Part shown: one piece after another, positions 9,430 through 21,142 of the stretch
Layout: every line of letters starts with the position of its first letter
Position numbering within the stretch: position 1 is the stretch's first letter
Source of the DNA: Yersinia vastinensis
Lineage (GTDB): Bacteria; Pseudomonadota; Gammaproteobacteria; Enterobacterales; Enterobacteriaceae
DNA: 52,805 nucleotides
Reading direction: 5' to 3'
NCBI RefSeq assembly: GCF_902726565.1
Contig: NZ_CACVAF010000019.1
Coordinates: 1-52,805 of the forward strand
Position numbers and translations under genes: made by a program
The notes under the pieces: generated by a model
Seen by the model: only the letters and a program-made list of their open reading frames with translations
Database searches by the model: none
Told to the model about the DNA's origin: nothing

Positions 9430-10434
9430 TTACTGCGCGGCCTCAGTATTTCCTGCCTCAGCGGCGGTTTTCACCCAGCCATCAAAGGTCGCCTGATGAG
9501 CCTGAATCCAACCATTTACATGGCGTTCAATATCGGCATCTGAAGACTCACCGGCATGCATACGCATATTCTGAGCATTCACATCATTAATGGATAGTTT
9601 CATGATGGAGAACAGTTTCGCGGCGGCAGGGTTGGCTTCAGCCCATTTTTTGTTCGCCACGATATGCATCACGCTAGGTGGGAAACCGTAATTCGCGCCG
9701 TTGGAAAGCTGGGTGTCGATAGTCTTATCTGGCAAGGAGGAGAACGGCACCTGTAACCACACCACATCACGCCCCGGTACTAATACATCACTGACCCAAT
9801 ACGGCGTCCAAGTGTAGTACAGAATAGGTTTACCTTCTTTGTAACGAGTGATGGTATCGGCAATCATCGCGGCATAGTTACCCTGATTGTGGGTTACCGT
9901 ATCACTTAAGCCATAAGCTTGAATTTGGTGATTGAGCGGTGCTTCACAGCCCCAGCCTGGATTACAACCGGTGAGGTCAGCCTTGCCATCATTATTTGCA
10001 TCAAACAACTTGGCGATTTTCGGATCTTTTAACTGCTCAATATTGGTGATGTGATATTGATCGGCGGTTTTTTTGTCTATCAAATAACCCTGTGCCAACC
10101 CTTCAATGAAGTTACCCTGACGGTAGAATTTAGCATCGCCACCGGCAGCAGCGTATTGATCGTTATGCAATGGTTCCCAGTTTACCGCCAGAAAAGTGGC
10201 ATCACCGGCGGCAATGGAAGAATAGGCGACGTTGTAGTCAACCTCTTTGGTCGGCTGGACATCGTAACCGAGTTTTTCTAGTGCTTTATTGACCAGTGAG
10301 GTCTGGAAGGTTTCTTCCGAAATAGTGCTTTGCAGAGGTTGGACTGTGATGCCTTTACCCGGTAACTCTGCTGCGGATAATTGAGTGGTGATCAGTGTGG
10401 TGAGGGCTAAGGCCCAAACTGTTGTCGTGCGCAT
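9430..10434 (-). CDS. proX: Glycine betaine/proline-betaine periplasmic binding protein
   Basis: A 334-residue periplasmic substrate-binding protein of the ProU osmoprotectant ABC importer. The signal peptide is [22 protein letters not shown]. The binding-protein fold carries aromatic box residues such as [12 protein letters not shown] and [13 protein letters not shown], which cage the quaternary ammonium group. GAGG is 9 bases before the ATG. It is the last gene of proVWX, but it is separated from proW by 325 bp, far more than in E. coli. Confidence 0.95.
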   Translation of the reverse strand: MRTTTVWALALTTLITTQLSAAELPGKGITVQPLQSTISEETFQTSLVNKALEKLGYDVQPTKEVDYNVAYSSIAAGDATFLAVNWEPLHNDQYAAAGGDAKFYRQGNFIEGLAQGYLIDKKTADQYHITNIEQLKDPKIAKLFDANNDGKADLTGCNPGWGCEAPLNHQIQAYGLSDTVTHNQGNYAAMIADTITRYKEGKPILYYTWTPYWVSDVLVPGRDVVWLQVPFSSLPDKTIDTQLSNGANYGFPPSVMHIVANKKWAEANPAAAKLFSIMKLSINDVNAQNMRMHAGESSDADIERHVNGWIQAHQATFDGWVKTAAEAGNTEAAQ

Positions 10435-10759
10435 AATTTTCCTCTTTATTAAGCTATTTTACTTGCCATTTTGAACCAGAGCAGTGCTCATCATCCTCAC
10501 GTACGGTCTGTATGTTGCGGTGATTGCGTGCTGTTCCAGTCCAAACTGCCGGCGACAATGACGCTTATTCTCTTAGTTATTCGTTTCTGGGCTTTATGTT
10601 GAACACAGCTCATTCAAATAACTAATAAAGCTAATCTTTAAGGAGAGAAGAGTGATGGGGGGAGTGGCGTGAGCCACCTGAGTGCCCCACGCTGTGCTAG
10701 GCCCGAGTCTCTTGGTCTTCTTTCCAACTTTGTCAGTAAACTCAATTAATTGAGCTTAC
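10435..10759 (-). other. Long proW-proX intergenic spacer
   Basis: A 325-bp gap inside what is otherwise a tight operon. Just past the proW stop lies a perfect 14-bp palindrome, CTCAATTAATTGAG (10741-10754), and in mid-gap a short hairpin GTGGC-GTGA-GCCAC. No open frame with a credible ribosome site is present. It could hold a processing site or a promoter for proX alone. Confidence 0.5.
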
Positions 10760-11947
10760 TTATCGTGACGGAGTATTGTGGCGAAATGGTTTGGTGAGCA
10801 GCCCAACAGGGCCTGTGGCATACCAGCGACCGACACCTTTACTGCGACGATCGCGGCCTAATGATTGTGTCAGGCGGTCAAGGATAATGGCTAAAATCAC
10901 GATACCTACCCCACCGACGGCCGCAAGCCCCATATCGAGCCGACCAATGCCACGCAGTACCATCTGGCCTAAACCCCCTACGGCAATCATTGAGGCGATA
11001 ACCACCATGGACAGCGCCAACATCAGGGTTTGGTTCACACCCGCCATGATGGTGGGCATTGCCAGAGGTAATTGCACTTTGAACAACATCTGGCGTGGAT
11101 TGGCGCCAAAGGATTCAGCGGCTTCAATAAGGTCTTCTGGTACCTGTTTAATGCCCAAAATGGTCAGACGGACAATTGGCGGCAGTGCAAAGATAATGGT
11201 CACCACGACACCTGGAACATTACCGATCCCGAATAGCATGACGATAGGCACCAGATAGACGAACGCTGGCGTGGTCTGCATTGCATCCAGTAGGGGGCGT
11301 ATAATACGCGCGGCATTATTACTGCGTGCTAACCATATTCCGAGCGGTAGTCCGATAAGAATACAGAAGAACAGCGAGGTCAGAACTAACGCCAGTGTCA
11401 CCATAGCCTGCGACCATGCGCCAATCGCGCCGATAGCAATCAATGATACCAGTGTTGCAACCCCCATTCCTAAGGTAGAGAACTGCCAAGCGATGAGGGC
11501 AAAAACTAAAATTGCCACGGGTGCTGGCATACCCAGCAACAAATGCTGAAAACCGCTGAGAATAAAATCGACGGGCACACGAATGCCTTGGAACAGTGGG
11601 CGGAAATGCAACACCACCCAATCAATGCCATGAGTGACCCATGAATCCAGCGGTAACCAAGTGGTATGGAAAGGGTCCATCAGACTGAAATGTTCGGGAG
11701 CAGCAGCAGGGGCGCTGTTCAACCAGTCGGTATTGGCAACTTGGCTCTGAGCGGCCTGAGCGGCAACCTCATGGCCGGCGTTTCCTGCGGCATGGCTACC
11801 CTCGGCCATGCTGGCTCCCCAAGGGTCAGCAGCGGCAGATAAGCTCTGAGAGGCTGTATCGGTAGTTGCAGGGGCTGCGGACGCCGCAGTATCCGTTGCC
11901 CACGGGTTACTGACAGTTTGGTTGTCAACCTGAATTTGATCACTCAT
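10760..11947 (-). CDS. proW: Glycine betaine ABC transporter permease
   Basis: A 395-residue inner-membrane permease of ProU. An alanine-rich cytoplasmic N-terminal region of about 95 residues with repeated PWGA-like motifs precedes the membrane domain, which carries the EAA loop ([23 protein letters not shown]). E. coli ProW is 354 residues; the extra length is in the N-terminal Ala-rich region. AAGGAG lies 8 bases before the ATG. The start overlaps the proV stop by 8 bases, implying translational coupling. Confidence 0.95.
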   Translation of the reverse strand: MSDQIQVDNQTVSNPWATDTAASAAPATTDTASQSLSAAADPWGASMAEGSHAAGNAGHEVAAQAAQSQVANTDWLNSAPAAAPEHFSLMDPFHTTWLPLDSWVTHGIDWVVLHFRPLFQGIRVPVDFILSGFQHLLLGMPAPVAILVFALIAWQFSTLGMGVATLVSLIAIGAIGAWSQAMVTLALVLTSLFFCILIGLPLGIWLARSNNAARIIRPLLDAMQTTPAFVYLVPIVMLFGIGNVPGVVVTIIFALPPIVRLTILGIKQVPEDLIEAAESFGANPRQMLFKVQLPLAMPTIMAGVNQTLMLALSMVVIASMIAVGGLGQMVLRGIGRLDMGLAAVGGVGIVILAIILDRLTQSLGRDRRSKGVGRWYATGPVGLLTKPFRHNTPSR

Positions 11948-13139
11948 TTGGTGTCTCCTTATCTAGGGCCTGCAACAGCATGCCTTTGGAAATAATACCG
12001 ATATAACTGTTGTCTTCACCGATTACCGGAACCGCGCACGGTGCCTGTGCAACCAGTGAAATCAGCTCACTCAGGGGCATATCTGCCGGAACCGGTGCTG
12101 GATCGGCCAGCAAGGCACTATCCAGTGATTGATTCTCAGCCAATGCTTTTTTCAGTGAATCTATCGATACCACACCAATAAATTTCTGCCCGCGTTCCAG
12201 TACATAGCCGTAATCGCGGTCTTCATCCTGAAGCAGTTTTAACGCCGAACGAGGGCCGAAACCCGGAGTTTTACGAATTAAGGATACTGGGCGACGGCGC
12301 GCAATATCTTTGGCACTAAAGACATGACTGATATCGACACCACGGAAGAAGGTGCGAACATAGTCATTTGCGGGGTTATTTAGTATTTCATCCGGGGTGC
12401 CGACTTGTACTACTTCGCCACCCTGCATAATGGCGATACGATCGCCAATACGCATTGCTTCATCGAGATCATGAGAGATAAAGACAATGGTGCGTTGATG
12501 TTTGGCTTGTAACTTAACCAATTCATCTTGCATCTCGGTTCGGATTAAGGGGTCGAGTGCTGAAAATGCCTCATCCATCAATAAGATATCAGGGTTGTTT
12601 GCCATGGCACGAGCTAGGCCAACACGTTGGCGCATCCCACCGGAAAGCTCATCGGGGTAAGAGTGTGCGTAGCTCTCCAGACTCACTTGACGCAATGCTT
12701 CCAGTGCTTTTTCATGACGTTCCTGTTGTGGGACGCCAGCCAACTCCATGCCGAATGCGGTATTGTCGAGCACATTCAGATGGGGCATGAGTGCAAAGGA
12801 TTGGAAAACCATGCTGATTTTGTTGCGGCGTACAGTACGCAAGGCGCTGTCAGAGATCTTGGCAATATCTTCGCCATCAATCAGCACTTCACCACGGGTG
12901 GGTTCTATCAGACGATTGAGAAGGCGTACCAGGGTGGATTTACCCGAACCGGATAACCCCATGATGACGAATATCTCGCCTTCTTCAATGGCCAGATTGG
13001 CATCTTTAACGCCAACGGACAAACCGGTTTTGGTAAATATCTGCTCTTTATTTTTACCTGATTCAAGTAGTTTAAAAGCGCGTTCGGGATGCTCACCAAA
13101 TATCTTATATAAGTTTTTTACTTCGAGTTTAATTGCCAT
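11940..13139 (-). CDS. proV: Glycine betaine ABC transporter ATP-binding protein
   Basis: A 399-residue ATPase of ProU. Walker A is GLSGSGKST, the signature [14 protein letters not shown], and Walker [14 protein letters not shown]. Two C-terminal CBS repeats (about residues 275-395) are the ionic-strength sensor in this family. The start is the ATG of MAIKLEVKN as in E. coli; the frame extends 8 codons to a TTG. GAGGA lies upstream. It is the first gene of proVWX, and the 650-bp AT-rich stretch upstream should hold the osmoregulated promoter. Confidence 0.96.
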   Translation of the reverse strand: MAIKLEVKNLYKIFGEHPERAFKLLESGKNKEQIFTKTGLSVGVKDANLAIEEGEIFVIMGLSGSGKSTLVRLLNRLIEPTRGEVLIDGEDIAKISDSALRTVRRNKISMVFQSFALMPHLNVLDNTAFGMELAGVPQQERHEKALEALRQVSLESYAHSYPDELSGGMRQRVGLARAMANNPDILLMDEAFSALDPLIRTEMQDELVKLQAKHQRTIVFISHDLDEAMRIGDRIAIMQGGEVVQVGTPDEILNNPANDYVRTFFRGVDISHVFSAKDIARRRPVSLIRKTPGFGPRSALKLLQDEDRDYGYVLERGQKFIGVVSIDSLKKALAENQSLDSALLADPAPVPADMPLSELISLVAQAPCAVPVIGEDNSYIGIISKGMLLQALDKETPNE

Positions 13140-13693
13140 GCAGCTGGTGTATTCCTCTGTCAATTTTAATTTATGTTTATTCGAACGATGTTATCCTGAT
13201 GAAAAAATAGAGCGCCATATACCCTAACACAGTGAGAATCTGAGACAACCCTCAATATTCATATAATGAAAACTTCAATAGTCATCATCTCAATATATAT
13301 CTTTTTAAATCGTTAATTTACTTACGTTAATATTGTGGTTTTTTTATCGTTGATGTATTGCCAATATTGATGGTGTGAGCGGTGTCTAATTATCGCGTTA
13401 ATGGTGTAAATATTGTACATATATCTTTAATTCATTCTCTACATTATTATGGATAATATCCTTCAAATATTTTCGCGTAATGAATAGCCAAATCAAACAC
13501 CTCCAATAGCCCTAATATCAGCATTAAAAAACCGGGTGTAGATACGCTGAATCCCCTATATGCTCTAGCCTGTGGCCAAATGAGTCGCCAGATAATCATG
13601 ACTCATTTTCGTGCTAAACCGAGCGAGGAAAATCACAAAAAAGGGCATGGATTTGTAGGGTGTTTTCGGTGCGTTGCGGGTAAGAAATGACGG
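13140..13693 (-). promoter_or_regulatory. AT-rich region upstream of proV
   Basis: About 550 bases without a gene, strongly AT-rich at 13250-13450. In E. coli and Salmonella, proU is controlled by osmolarity through AT-rich curved DNA bound by H-NS around the promoter. The composition here fits that, but I did not pin down promoter elements. Confidence 0.45.
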
Positions 13694-13727
13694 AAAAAAA
13701 ATAGGCAACCTTCTGTAGCTGCCTATT
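13694..13727 (-). terminator. Terminator of nrdHIEF operon
   Basis: On the minus strand AATAGGCA (13727-13720) pairs with TGCCTATT (13707-13700) and is followed by a run of T. It lies 60 bases past the nrdF stop and separates nrdHIEF from proVWX. Confidence 0.85.
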
Positions 13728-13787
13728 GGTGCGGTATACCCCTTTTTAAGGTGATAAAAAAGGCGGGGTGAAAAAGTATGTGGGAGC

Positions 13788-14807
<1,020 letters not shown>

Positions 14808-16958
14808 TTACAGTGAGCAGGAAACACAACCTTCAACTTCCGTGCCTTCGAGCGCCATTTGACGCAGTCGGATGTAATAAATAGTTTTAATCCCTTTTTT
14901 CCAGGCATATATCTGCGCTTTATTTATATCGCGTGTCGTGGCGGTATCACGGAAGAATAGCGTCAGTGATAAACCTTGATCGACGTGTTGGGTTGCCTCG
15001 GCATAGGTATCAATGATCTTCTCAGGACCAATCTGATAAGCATCTTGATAATATTCAAGATTATCGTTGGTCATATAAGGGGCGGGATAATACACACGAC
15101 CAATCTTGCCTTCTTTGCGGATCTCAATCGGTGAGACAATAGGGTGGATACTTGATGTCGAATGGTTGATATAGGAAATAGATCCGGTGGGGGGGACGGC
15201 CTGTAAATTCTGATTATAAATGCCATGCTGCATCACTGAGTCGCGCAGTTCGGCCCAATCTTGCTGATGCGGAATAGTAATGCCGGCCTCAGCAAACAGT
15301 GCTAGTACCTTGGTGGTTTTCGGCTGCCAGCACTGTTCAATATACTTAGTGAAATAGCGACCGGAGGCATAATCTGACTCGTCGAAGCCTTTAAAATAGC
15401 TGCCCCGTTCTATTGCCAATAGGTTGGATGCACGGATAGCGTGATACACCACGGTATAAAAATAGATATTTGTGAAATCCAGAGCTTCTTCTGAACCGTA
15501 AAAAATACGTTCACGCGCCAGATAGCCGTGCAGATTCATCTGCCCGAGACCAATGGCATGAGATTCCTGATTACCTTTTTCAATGGAGGGAACAGAACGA
15601 ATATGACTCATGTCTGAGACTGCAGTTAGTCCACGAATGGCCGTTTCAATTGATTTACCAAAATCAGGTGAATCCATAGTACGGGCAATATTCATTGAAC
15701 CAAGGTTACAAGAGATATCCTTACCAATATGGCGATAGCTGAGGTCATCGTTATATTCAGTTGGTGAATTAACCTGCAAAATTTCTGAGCACAGGTTACT
15801 CATATTGATCCGGCCTTTAATTGGGTTGGCGCGATTGATCGTATCTTCAAACATCATATAGGGATAGCCAGATTCGAACTGAATTTCTGCCAAAATCTGA
15901 AAGAACTCACGTGCTTTGATTTTGCTTTTACGTATGCGCTTGTCATCAACCATCTCGCGGTATTTCTCGCTGATACTGATTTCTGACATTGGCGCGCCGT
16001 AAACCTGTTCCACGTCATACGGGGAAAACAGGTACATATCTTCATTATTCTTCGCTAATTCAAAGGTAATATCTGGGATCACAACCCCGAGCGACAAGGT
16101 TTTAATACGCACTTTTTCATCGGCATTTTCCCGTTTGGTATCGAGAAAACGCAAAATATCCGGGTGATGGGCATGGAGATATACCGCCCCTGCGCCCTGA
16201 CGTGCGCCTAACTGGTTAGCGTATGAAAAGGCGTCTTCCAGCATTTTCATGATGGGAATGACCCCAGAAGACTGATTTTCAATGCGCTTTATGGGAGCGC
16301 CGACTTCCCGGATATTACTTAGCAGGAAAGCAACACCGCCACCTCGTTTAGAAAGTTGTAGCGCTGAGTTAATCGAGCGGCCAATCGATTCCATGTTGTC
16401 TTCCATTCGTAGCAGGAAGCAGGAAACCAGTTCCCCACGCTGTTTTTTGCCGCAGTTGAGGAAGGTCGGGGTGGCGGGTTGGAAGCGGCCAGAGATGATC
16501 TCTTCGACTAAATCTCGCGCGACTTGCGGGTGGCCGGCGGCCAGTGTCAAGGCCACCATACAGACGCGATCTTCATAGCGCTCCAGATAACGTTTGCCGT
16601 CAAAGGTTTTCAGGGTATAGCCGGTGTAGTATTTAAATGCGCCAAGGAATGTTGGAAAACGAAATTTTTTGCTATAAGCTTGCTGGAATAAGCTCTTGAT
16701 AAAGCTGAAATCATACCTATCCAGCACCTCTTTCTCGTAATAACCCTCTTCAACCAGATAATCGAGTTTTTCCTGCAAATTATGGAAGAACACCGTGTTT
16801 TGATTAACGTGTTGTAAGAAATATTGTCGTGCTGCCAACCTATCTTTATCAAACTGGATACGTCCGTCAGCATCATAGAGGTTCAACATCGCATTCAGTG
16901 AGTGATAGTCAAGCTCATTGCTGGATGAATCGGTGATTTTCAGTGTTGTCGTTGCCAA
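14808..16958 (-). CDS. nrdE: Ribonucleotide reductase class Ib, alpha subunit
   Basis: A 716-residue catalytic subunit reducing ribonucleoside diphosphates. The active-site region shows in [20 protein letters not shown] and [15 protein letters not shown], and the redox pair at the C-terminus is GCVSCSL. The length matches E. coli NrdE (714). The start overlaps the nrdI end by 19 bases. It receives electrons from NrdH and its radical from NrdF. Confidence 0.97.
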   Translation of the reverse strand: MATTTLKITDSSSNELDYHSLNAMLNLYDADGRIQFDKDRLAARQYFLQHVNQNTVFFHNLQEKLDYLVEEGYYEKEVLDRYDFSFIKSLFQQAYSKKFRFPTFLGAFKYYTGYTLKTFDGKRYLERYEDRVCMVALTLAAGHPQVARDLVEEIISGRFQPATPTFLNCGKKQRGELVSCFLLRMEDNMESIGRSINSALQLSKRGGGVAFLLSNIREVGAPIKRIENQSSGVIPIMKMLEDAFSYANQLGARQGAGAVYLHAHHPDILRFLDTKRENADEKVRIKTLSLGVVIPDITFELAKNNEDMYLFSPYDVEQVYGAPMSEISISEKYREMVDDKRIRKSKIKAREFFQILAEIQFESGYPYMMFEDTINRANPIKGRINMSNLCSEILQVNSPTEYNDDLSYRHIGKDISCNLGSMNIARTMDSPDFGKSIETAIRGLTAVSDMSHIRSVPSIEKGNQESHAIGLGQMNLHGYLARERIFYGSEEALDFTNIYFYTVVYHAIRASNLLAIERGSYFKGFDESDYASGRYFTKYIEQCWQPKTTKVLALFAEAGITIPHQQDWAELRDSVMQHGIYNQNLQAVPPTGSISYINHSTSSIHPIVSPIEIRKEGKIGRVYYPAPYMTNDNLEYYQDAYQIGPEKIIDTYAEATQHVDQGLSLTLFFRDTATTRDINKAQIYAWKKGIKTIYYIRLRQMALEGTEVEGCVSCSL

Positions 16959-17344
16959 AATTCAGTTACTCCCTTGCGCACATTTGCCACATCTTCTGCT
17001 GTACCCAGTAGTTCAAAGCGATACAGATAAGGAACCTGACATTTTTGGGAAATAATTTTCCCCGCCAGACAGTAGGCGTCGCCAAAATTAGTGTTGCCCG
17101 CAGCAATGACACCACGGATCAGTGAACGGTTATGGGGATCGTTGAGAAATCTAATAACCTGAATGGGTACCGCTCCGACGGGGCTACCGCCGCCATAACT
17201 GGGTACAAGCAAAATGTAGGGGTGCTCAATCCGTAGTTTTTCCCGTGCACCCGCAATGGGAATTCGTATTGCCGGGAGATCCAGCTTCCCGACAAAACGA
17301 TGAGTGTTCTCCGATGAACTGGAGAAATACACCAACGGATTCAT
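16940..17344 (-). CDS. nrdI: Flavodoxin-like protein NrdI
   Basis: A 134-residue flavodoxin-like protein that supplies the oxidant to assemble the dimanganese-tyrosyl radical cofactor of NrdF. FMN-binding loops are [23 protein letters not shown] and [11 protein letters not shown] chose the Met of MNPLVYF, matching the E. coli start; the open frame extends 14 codons into the end of nrdH. Second gene of the operon. Confidence 0.95.
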   Translation of the reverse strand: MNPLVYFSSSSENTHRFVGKLDLPAIRIPIAGAREKLRIEHPYILLVPSYGGGSPVGAVPIQVIRFLNDPHNRSLIRGVIAAGNTNFGDAYCLAGKIISQKCQVPYLYRFELLGTAEDVANVRKGVTEFWQRQH

Positions 17345-17357
17345 TTCTTCGCCCTCA

Positions 17358-17594
17358 TCAGGCGCTGACCGCCTGAACCAGTGCATTTATTTTGTCAGGA
17401 CGGAAGCCTGACCAATGATCCTCACCGGCAATAATCACCGGAACCTGCTGATAACCAAGGGATTTAACATGATTGAATGCCTGTAAATCTTCAGTTAAAT
17501 CAATAACCTGATAAGCAATGCCTTGTTTATCCAATGCACGGTAGGTGGCATTGCACTGGACACAGTCAGGTTTACTGTAAATAATAATGCTCAT
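17358..17594 (-). CDS. nrdH: Glutaredoxin-like protein NrdH
   Basis: A 78-residue redoxin that reduces NrdEF, itself reduced by thioredoxin reductase. The redox motif CVQC is at residues 11-14, and WSGFRPDKI marks the NrdH group. Two starts are possible: ATG 17594 (MSIIIYS, aligned with the E. coli start) and ATG 17603, three codons earlier. The AAAGG upstream is 12 bases from the first and 3 from the second, so neither is ideal. First gene of nrdHIEF. Confidence 0.93.
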   Translation of the reverse strand: MSIIIYSKPDCVQCNATYRALDKQGIAYQVIDLTEDLQAFNHVKSLGYQQVPVIIAGEDHWSGFRPDKINALVQAVSA

Positions 17595-17710
17595 GATTCG
17601 CATTTACCTTTTGTCGTGAGGAAAGGCGTATTTGGCAGGTTGTTAATGTATATCGACCACCTGCCTCTGATTATCAGCCACGGTTTCATTCTCGCAGGTG
17701 ATAAATAAAT

Positions 17711-17724
17711 ACTATATCTAGTGT
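17711..17724 (-). promoter_or_regulatory. NrdR box (promoter-distal)
   Basis: ACTATATCTAGTGT fits the palindromic NrdR consensus (ACACTATATATAGTGT-like). It lies about 117 bases upstream of nrdH. With the partner at 17740-17753 the centre-to-centre distance is 29 bases, close to the three helical turns expected for NrdR pairs. Confidence 0.75.
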
Positions 17725-17739
17725 TTATTTAATTCAACC

Positions 17740-17753
17740 ACACTATATGTAGT
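17740..17753 (-). promoter_or_regulatory. NrdR box (second of pair)
   Basis: ACACTATATGTAGT is the mirror-like partner of the 17711-17724 box. NrdR represses ribonucleotide reductase operons when dATP is high, so this pair should control nrdHIEF. Confidence 0.75.
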
Positions 17754-17873
17754 TATTTTCGATGATTTATGCGAGAAGCAGAGACAAGGCCGCCAGCACG
17801 GGGCTGGCAGCCGACTTTAATCATAATAAGCAGAGTAAAAATATTTTTATTGCAGGCTGACTGAGGGCAGGGG

Positions 17874-18305
17874 TTATTGACGTAGGCTGACGGCTAACCG
17901 GTTAAATGCATTTATGATGCTGATAGCAAAAGTTAAATCGGAAATTTCGGCATCAGAAAAATGTGCTTTTAAAGCATTAAACGTGCTATCCGGGGTCCCG
18001 CTGGTGGTGATGTGAGTCACGGCCTCAGCCCATTCCAATGCCGCACGTTCTGCTTCACTGAAGAGGTGGCTCAACCGCCAACCGGCAATCGCATCCATTT
18101 TTGCATCATCAAAACCATCCTTGCGTAAGGCTTTCCCGTGCATGTCCAGACAAAATGCACAGCCGTTAATCTGTGATACCCGCATGAAAACCAGTTCTAT
18201 TAATGTTTTTGGCAACGAACTTTTATCAAGTGACATCGATGCGTCAACCAACGCTTTGTAGGTGACAGGTGAGAGTTTGGAAAAATAAAGACGTTGTTCG
18301 ACCAT
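17874..18305 (-). CDS. AhpD-like / carboxymuconolactone decarboxylase family protein
   Basis: A 143-residue all-helical protein of the AhpD/carboxymuconolactone decarboxylase superfamily. The redox motif is NGCAFCLDMH, with Cys49, Cys52 and His56, as in peroxidase-active AhpD-like proteins. The likely role is detoxifying (hydro)peroxides, but the reductant and substrate are unknown. GGAG is 7 bases before the ATG. It is divergent from a MocR-type regulator across 99 bp and is probably its target. Confidence 0.85.
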   Translation of the reverse strand: MVEQRLYFSKLSPVTYKALVDASMSLDKSSLPKTLIELVFMRVSQINGCAFCLDMHGKALRKDGFDDAKMDAIAGWRLSHLFSEAERAALEWAEAVTHITTSGTPDSTFNALKAHFSDAEISDLTFAISIINAFNRLAVSLRQ

Positions 18306-18404
18306 GGTAAGCTCCAGCTAGGTTAACCATCAATTAAAGCGCTACTTTAGTGATATCATGACCTACACTATAGGGCCATAAATGACTTTTTTTAGTAGGG
18401 CATA

Positions 18405-19871
18405 ATGAAGGCGTTTTCACATCTTCTCCAATTGGATCGTCATCATAACGAACCTATTTATCGCCAGATTTATCAACGAATTAAAGAGGCCATTGTTCAA
18501 GGAGCATTGCGTCCAGATACGCGAGTGCCCTCTGTCAGGGCGCTGGCCAGCGAAGTGGGTGTGGCGCGAGGAACCGTGGAGAATGCTTACGCCCAGTTGA
18601 TTGCCGAAGGTTTTTTACAAAGCCGGGGGCAGGGAGGGACTTATGTTTCCGCACAATTACTTAATGCGCCGCTATTACCCTTGAATATTGTAGACCAGCC
18701 TGAACAACCCATTACGGTCAACAATGCTTTATCGGCACAACGCATGATGGCGAGGCCATTCCAGTTAGGGCTTCCCGCGCTTGATGCTTTCCCCCGAGCG
18801 CAGTGGGGAAAAATAATGACCAAACAGTTGCATAACCTCACTACCGCTTCACTTGGGCACCCTCCGGCAGCTGGATTACCGGCTTTGCGTGAGTCTATTG
18901 CCCACTATTTGTTGTTATCTCGAGGATTCAGCTGCCAGCCGGAGCAGGTTTTTATTTGCGCGGGCTATCAGTCTGTGCTGGATCTGGTAGTTAATACTGT
19001 ACTGGAACGTGGGGAATATGGCTGGCTGGAAGATCCTGGCTACCCTGCGACTCAGCAGTTGATCCGCGAAGCGGGGCTTATTCCGCATCCGGTGAAGGTG
19101 GATAGTGACGGTATGGATGTTGTCGCGGCTATCGATAATTGCCCTCAGGCGAACTTCGCTATCATCACACCTGCACACCAAAGCCCGCTGGGTGTTGCAC
19201 TCAGTTTAGCGCGGCGTATTGCGCTGCTGGAGTGGGCGGAACAGCAGAAGTCGTGGATTATTGAGGACGATTATGACAGTGAGTTCCGTTATCAGGGGAG
19301 GCCACTGCCACCACTGAAAAGTTTGGATAGACATGGTCGAGTTCTTTATGCCGGAACATTCAGTAAAGTGATGTTTCCCGCATTAAGACTGGCCTATTTG
19401 GTTGTACCGCCTGAGTTGGTGCCTATTTTTAATCACCGTTGCCAACTACGAAGTTGCGCCTGCCCACCCTTGATACAGGCTAGTGTGGCGGAGTTTATCA
19501 ATCAGGGGCATTTTTATCGTCATCTGAAACGTATGCGCCATTTGTATGCTGAGCGCCGTGAAATGCTGGTAGTGAGTTTAATGCGCCAACTGGCAGGTGT
19601 TGTAGACGTTGAACAGCAGGCTGGAGGTATTCAATTGTTGGCGTGGTTGGATGAGCGTTTTGTCGATAGCGTTGTTGCTGCGCAGGCGCAACGTCAGGGT
19701 TTGGCTATTGAAGCGTTATCGGATTGGGCGTTGGAAAAAAGGGAAAAAACACACCAGAAGAATCGTCAAAATGGTTTGCTGATGGGGTTTACCAATCTGA
19801 CGTCTGTAGCAGAAACAGATCGGTTAGTGGCGAAGTTGGTCACGGTCATTACTGCTTTATCCGAGAGATAA
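18405..19871 (+). CDS. MocR/GntR-type PLP-dependent transcriptional regulator
   Basis: A 488-residue fusion of a GntR winged helix (residues 1-80; PSVRALASEVGVARGTVENAY) and a class I aminotransferase-like domain. The PLP lysine is Lys321 in YAGTFSKVMFP, and the PLP-contacting aspartate lies in IIEDDYDSEFRY. Members such as PdxR sense PLP or amino compounds. It is divergent from the AhpD-like gene, which suggests local control. Neither gene lies in the equivalent ygaM-nrdH interval of E. coli. Confidence 0.88.
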   Translation: MKAFSHLLQLDRHHNEPIYRQIYQRIKEAIVQGALRPDTRVPSVRALASEVGVARGTVENAYAQLIAEGFLQSRGQGGTYVSAQLLNAPLLPLNIVDQPEQPITVNNALSAQRMMARPFQLGLPALDAFPRAQWGKIMTKQLHNLTTASLGHPPAAGLPALRESIAHYLLLSRGFSCQPEQVFICAGYQSVLDLVVNTVLERGEYGWLEDPGYPATQQLIREAGLIPHPVKVDSDGMDVVAAIDNCPQANFAIITPAHQSPLGVALSLARRIALLEWAEQQKSWIIEDDYDSEFRYQGRPLPPLKSLDRHGRVLYAGTFSKVMFPALRLAYLVVPPELVPIFNHRCQLRSCACPPLIQASVAEFINQGHFYRHLKRMRHLYAERREMLVVSLMRQLAGVVDVEQQAGGIQLLAWLDERFVDSVVAAQAQRQGLAIEALSDWALEKREKTHQKNRQNGLLMGFTNLTSVAETDRLVAKLVTVITALSER

Positions 19872-19983
19872 TAGAGGTAGGCCCGCAGTGAAAATGGCGC
19901 GGGCCACCGATAAGCTACAGCATAAACGCAATGGTAGACACAGCAATGAGGGGTAACTGCGGTTATCGGTAATCCGAAAGATA

Positions 19984-20292
19984 TCAGCGGCGTGCTAGCA
20001 GTACTCCCAGTACAAGACCTATTGCTGCGCCAATACCTACACCTTGCCAAGGTTTATCATGCACATAGTTATCTGCATTGCCAGCGACGTCGCGCGCATG
20101 TTGTTTTAAGCTGGTTGAACCACTAAAACGCGCACGTGCGTCACGTAAGACTCCCTCGGCATTTTGGCGCACCTTGGTAAGTTCCTCTTTCGTCTTCTCA
20201 CCGGATGAGCGCAAGACCTCGTCGAGGGTATCTGCCAGAAGGGTCACGTCCTGATCGAGATCTCTTTCCACTTTTTCTGATTTCTTGAACAT
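19984..20292 (-). CDS. ygaM: YgaM/ElaB/YqjD family (DUF883) membrane-anchored protein
   Basis: A 102-residue protein with a charged, probably coiled-coil N-terminal part and one C-terminal membrane helix (GVGIGAAIGLVLGVLLARR). ElaB/YqjD relatives are tail-anchored proteins that bind ribosomes in stationary phase; that role is unproven for YgaM. The start is the ATG with GGAG six bases upstream (MFKKSEKV); an ATG four codons earlier is part of that ribosome site. E. coli has ygaC-ygaM-nrdH, so this is the positional equivalent. Confidence 0.87.
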   Translation of the reverse strand: MFKKSEKVERDLDQDVTLLADTLDEVLRSSGEKTKEELTKVRQNAEGVLRDARARFSGSTSLKQHARDVAGNADNYVHDKPWQGVGIGAAIGLVLGVLLARR

Positions 20293-20445
20293 TTGACGCT
20301 CCATTTTGCTTGATGAACATTAAGCATAGACCATCAAGGCACGAGTCAATTAGCTTCAGGAGGAATCTGAACTAGGGCGTCAGGATGATAGGTGGATTTG
20401 CTGCAAGGAAATGAAATCGTGCAAATAACCCTCATTGCTGCTTTG

Positions 20446-20459
20446 TACATTTGGTTACT
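20446..20459 (+). promoter_or_regulatory. RstA-like box upstream of asr
   Basis: TACATTTGGTTACT matches the RstA consensus TACATNTNGTTACA at all fixed positions but the last. It lies 102 bases before the asr ATG. In E. coli asr is induced by acid through PhoB and RstA, so the site is in the right place. Confidence 0.65.
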
Positions 20460-20560
20460 CAACGAAACCAATGACTCACGGAAAGGAAAATTTCATTCCT
20501 CTATGATTCTTCCAACGGCCCCAACGGGGGCTTTGCGAAACAAACTCTGAGGATTTGAAA

Positions 20561-20914
20561 ATGAAAAAAGTATTAGCGCTGATCGTTGCTGCAACCATGG
20601 GTCTGTCTTCTGTTGCTTTCGCTGCTGAAACTACTGCGGCTGCAGCAACAACACCAGCTGCAACCAGCACTACTGCCGCTCCAACTGCAGAGAAAGCAGC
20701 GCCAGCAAAAGCCACTCATCATAAAAAACACAAAGCAACTAAACAAACGACTGAACAAAAAGCACAAGCTGCCAAAAAACACGAGAAAAAAGCCCCAGCA
20801 CAAAAAGCACAGGCTGCTAAAAAACACGTGAAAAAAGCGCCAGCACAAAAAGCACAAGCGGCTAAAAAACATCATAAAGCCGCTAAGAAATCCGCAACAG
20901 CACCAGCAGCATAA
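20561..20914 (+). CDS. asr: Acid shock protein Asr
   Basis: A 117-residue periplasmic protein, strongly basic after the signal peptide. The signal [21 protein letters not shown] is followed by an Ala/Thr-rich stretch (residues 22-45) and then three copies of a [19 protein letters not shown] repeat. It protects against acid in E. coli. The start is ATG 20561 with GAGGA 7 bases upstream; a TTG two codons earlier is not needed. An RstA-like box lies upstream. Confidence 0.92.
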   Translation: MKKVLALIVAATMGLSSVAFAAETTAAAATTPAATSTTAAPTAEKAAPAKATHHKKHKATKQTTEQKAQAAKKHEKKAPAQKAQAAKKHVKKAPAQKAQAAKKHHKAAKKSATAPAA

Positions 20915-20961
20915 TCATGCCGAAAGGCGAACCATTGCGGTTCGCACAGCTAGCCAATCAT

Positions 20962-20993
20962 AGACACCCGGTAAATACCGGGTGTCTTTTTTG
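20962..20993 (+). terminator. Terminator of asr
   Basis: The perfect stem AGACACCCGGTA / TACCGGGTGTCT is followed by TTTTTT. Confidence 0.93.
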
Positions 20994-21142
20994 TAGGCTA
21001 ATCATCTTCAGCCAGAAAGTATATTGGCGTATTAATGCGGTGTAGACTATTCCGAAATAGTTGCTTTGAGCCAATAAATACGTGGTTTCCCTTATTTATT
21101 ACGGTAAGGTCGCTCAATTGGAGTTAAAAAGAGGGGAAATAA

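Noticed and set aside
10435-10759. Short frames in the proW-proX gap
   Set aside because: The longest (about 38 codons on the minus strand) has no ribosome site and no signal or domain character.
10776-11549. Plus-strand open frames opposite proW
   Set aside because: They are antisense shadows of a strongly conserved permease gene.
20573-20875. Cys/Phe-rich minus-strand frame opposite asr
   Set aside because: It is the complement of the Lys/Ala repeat of asr.
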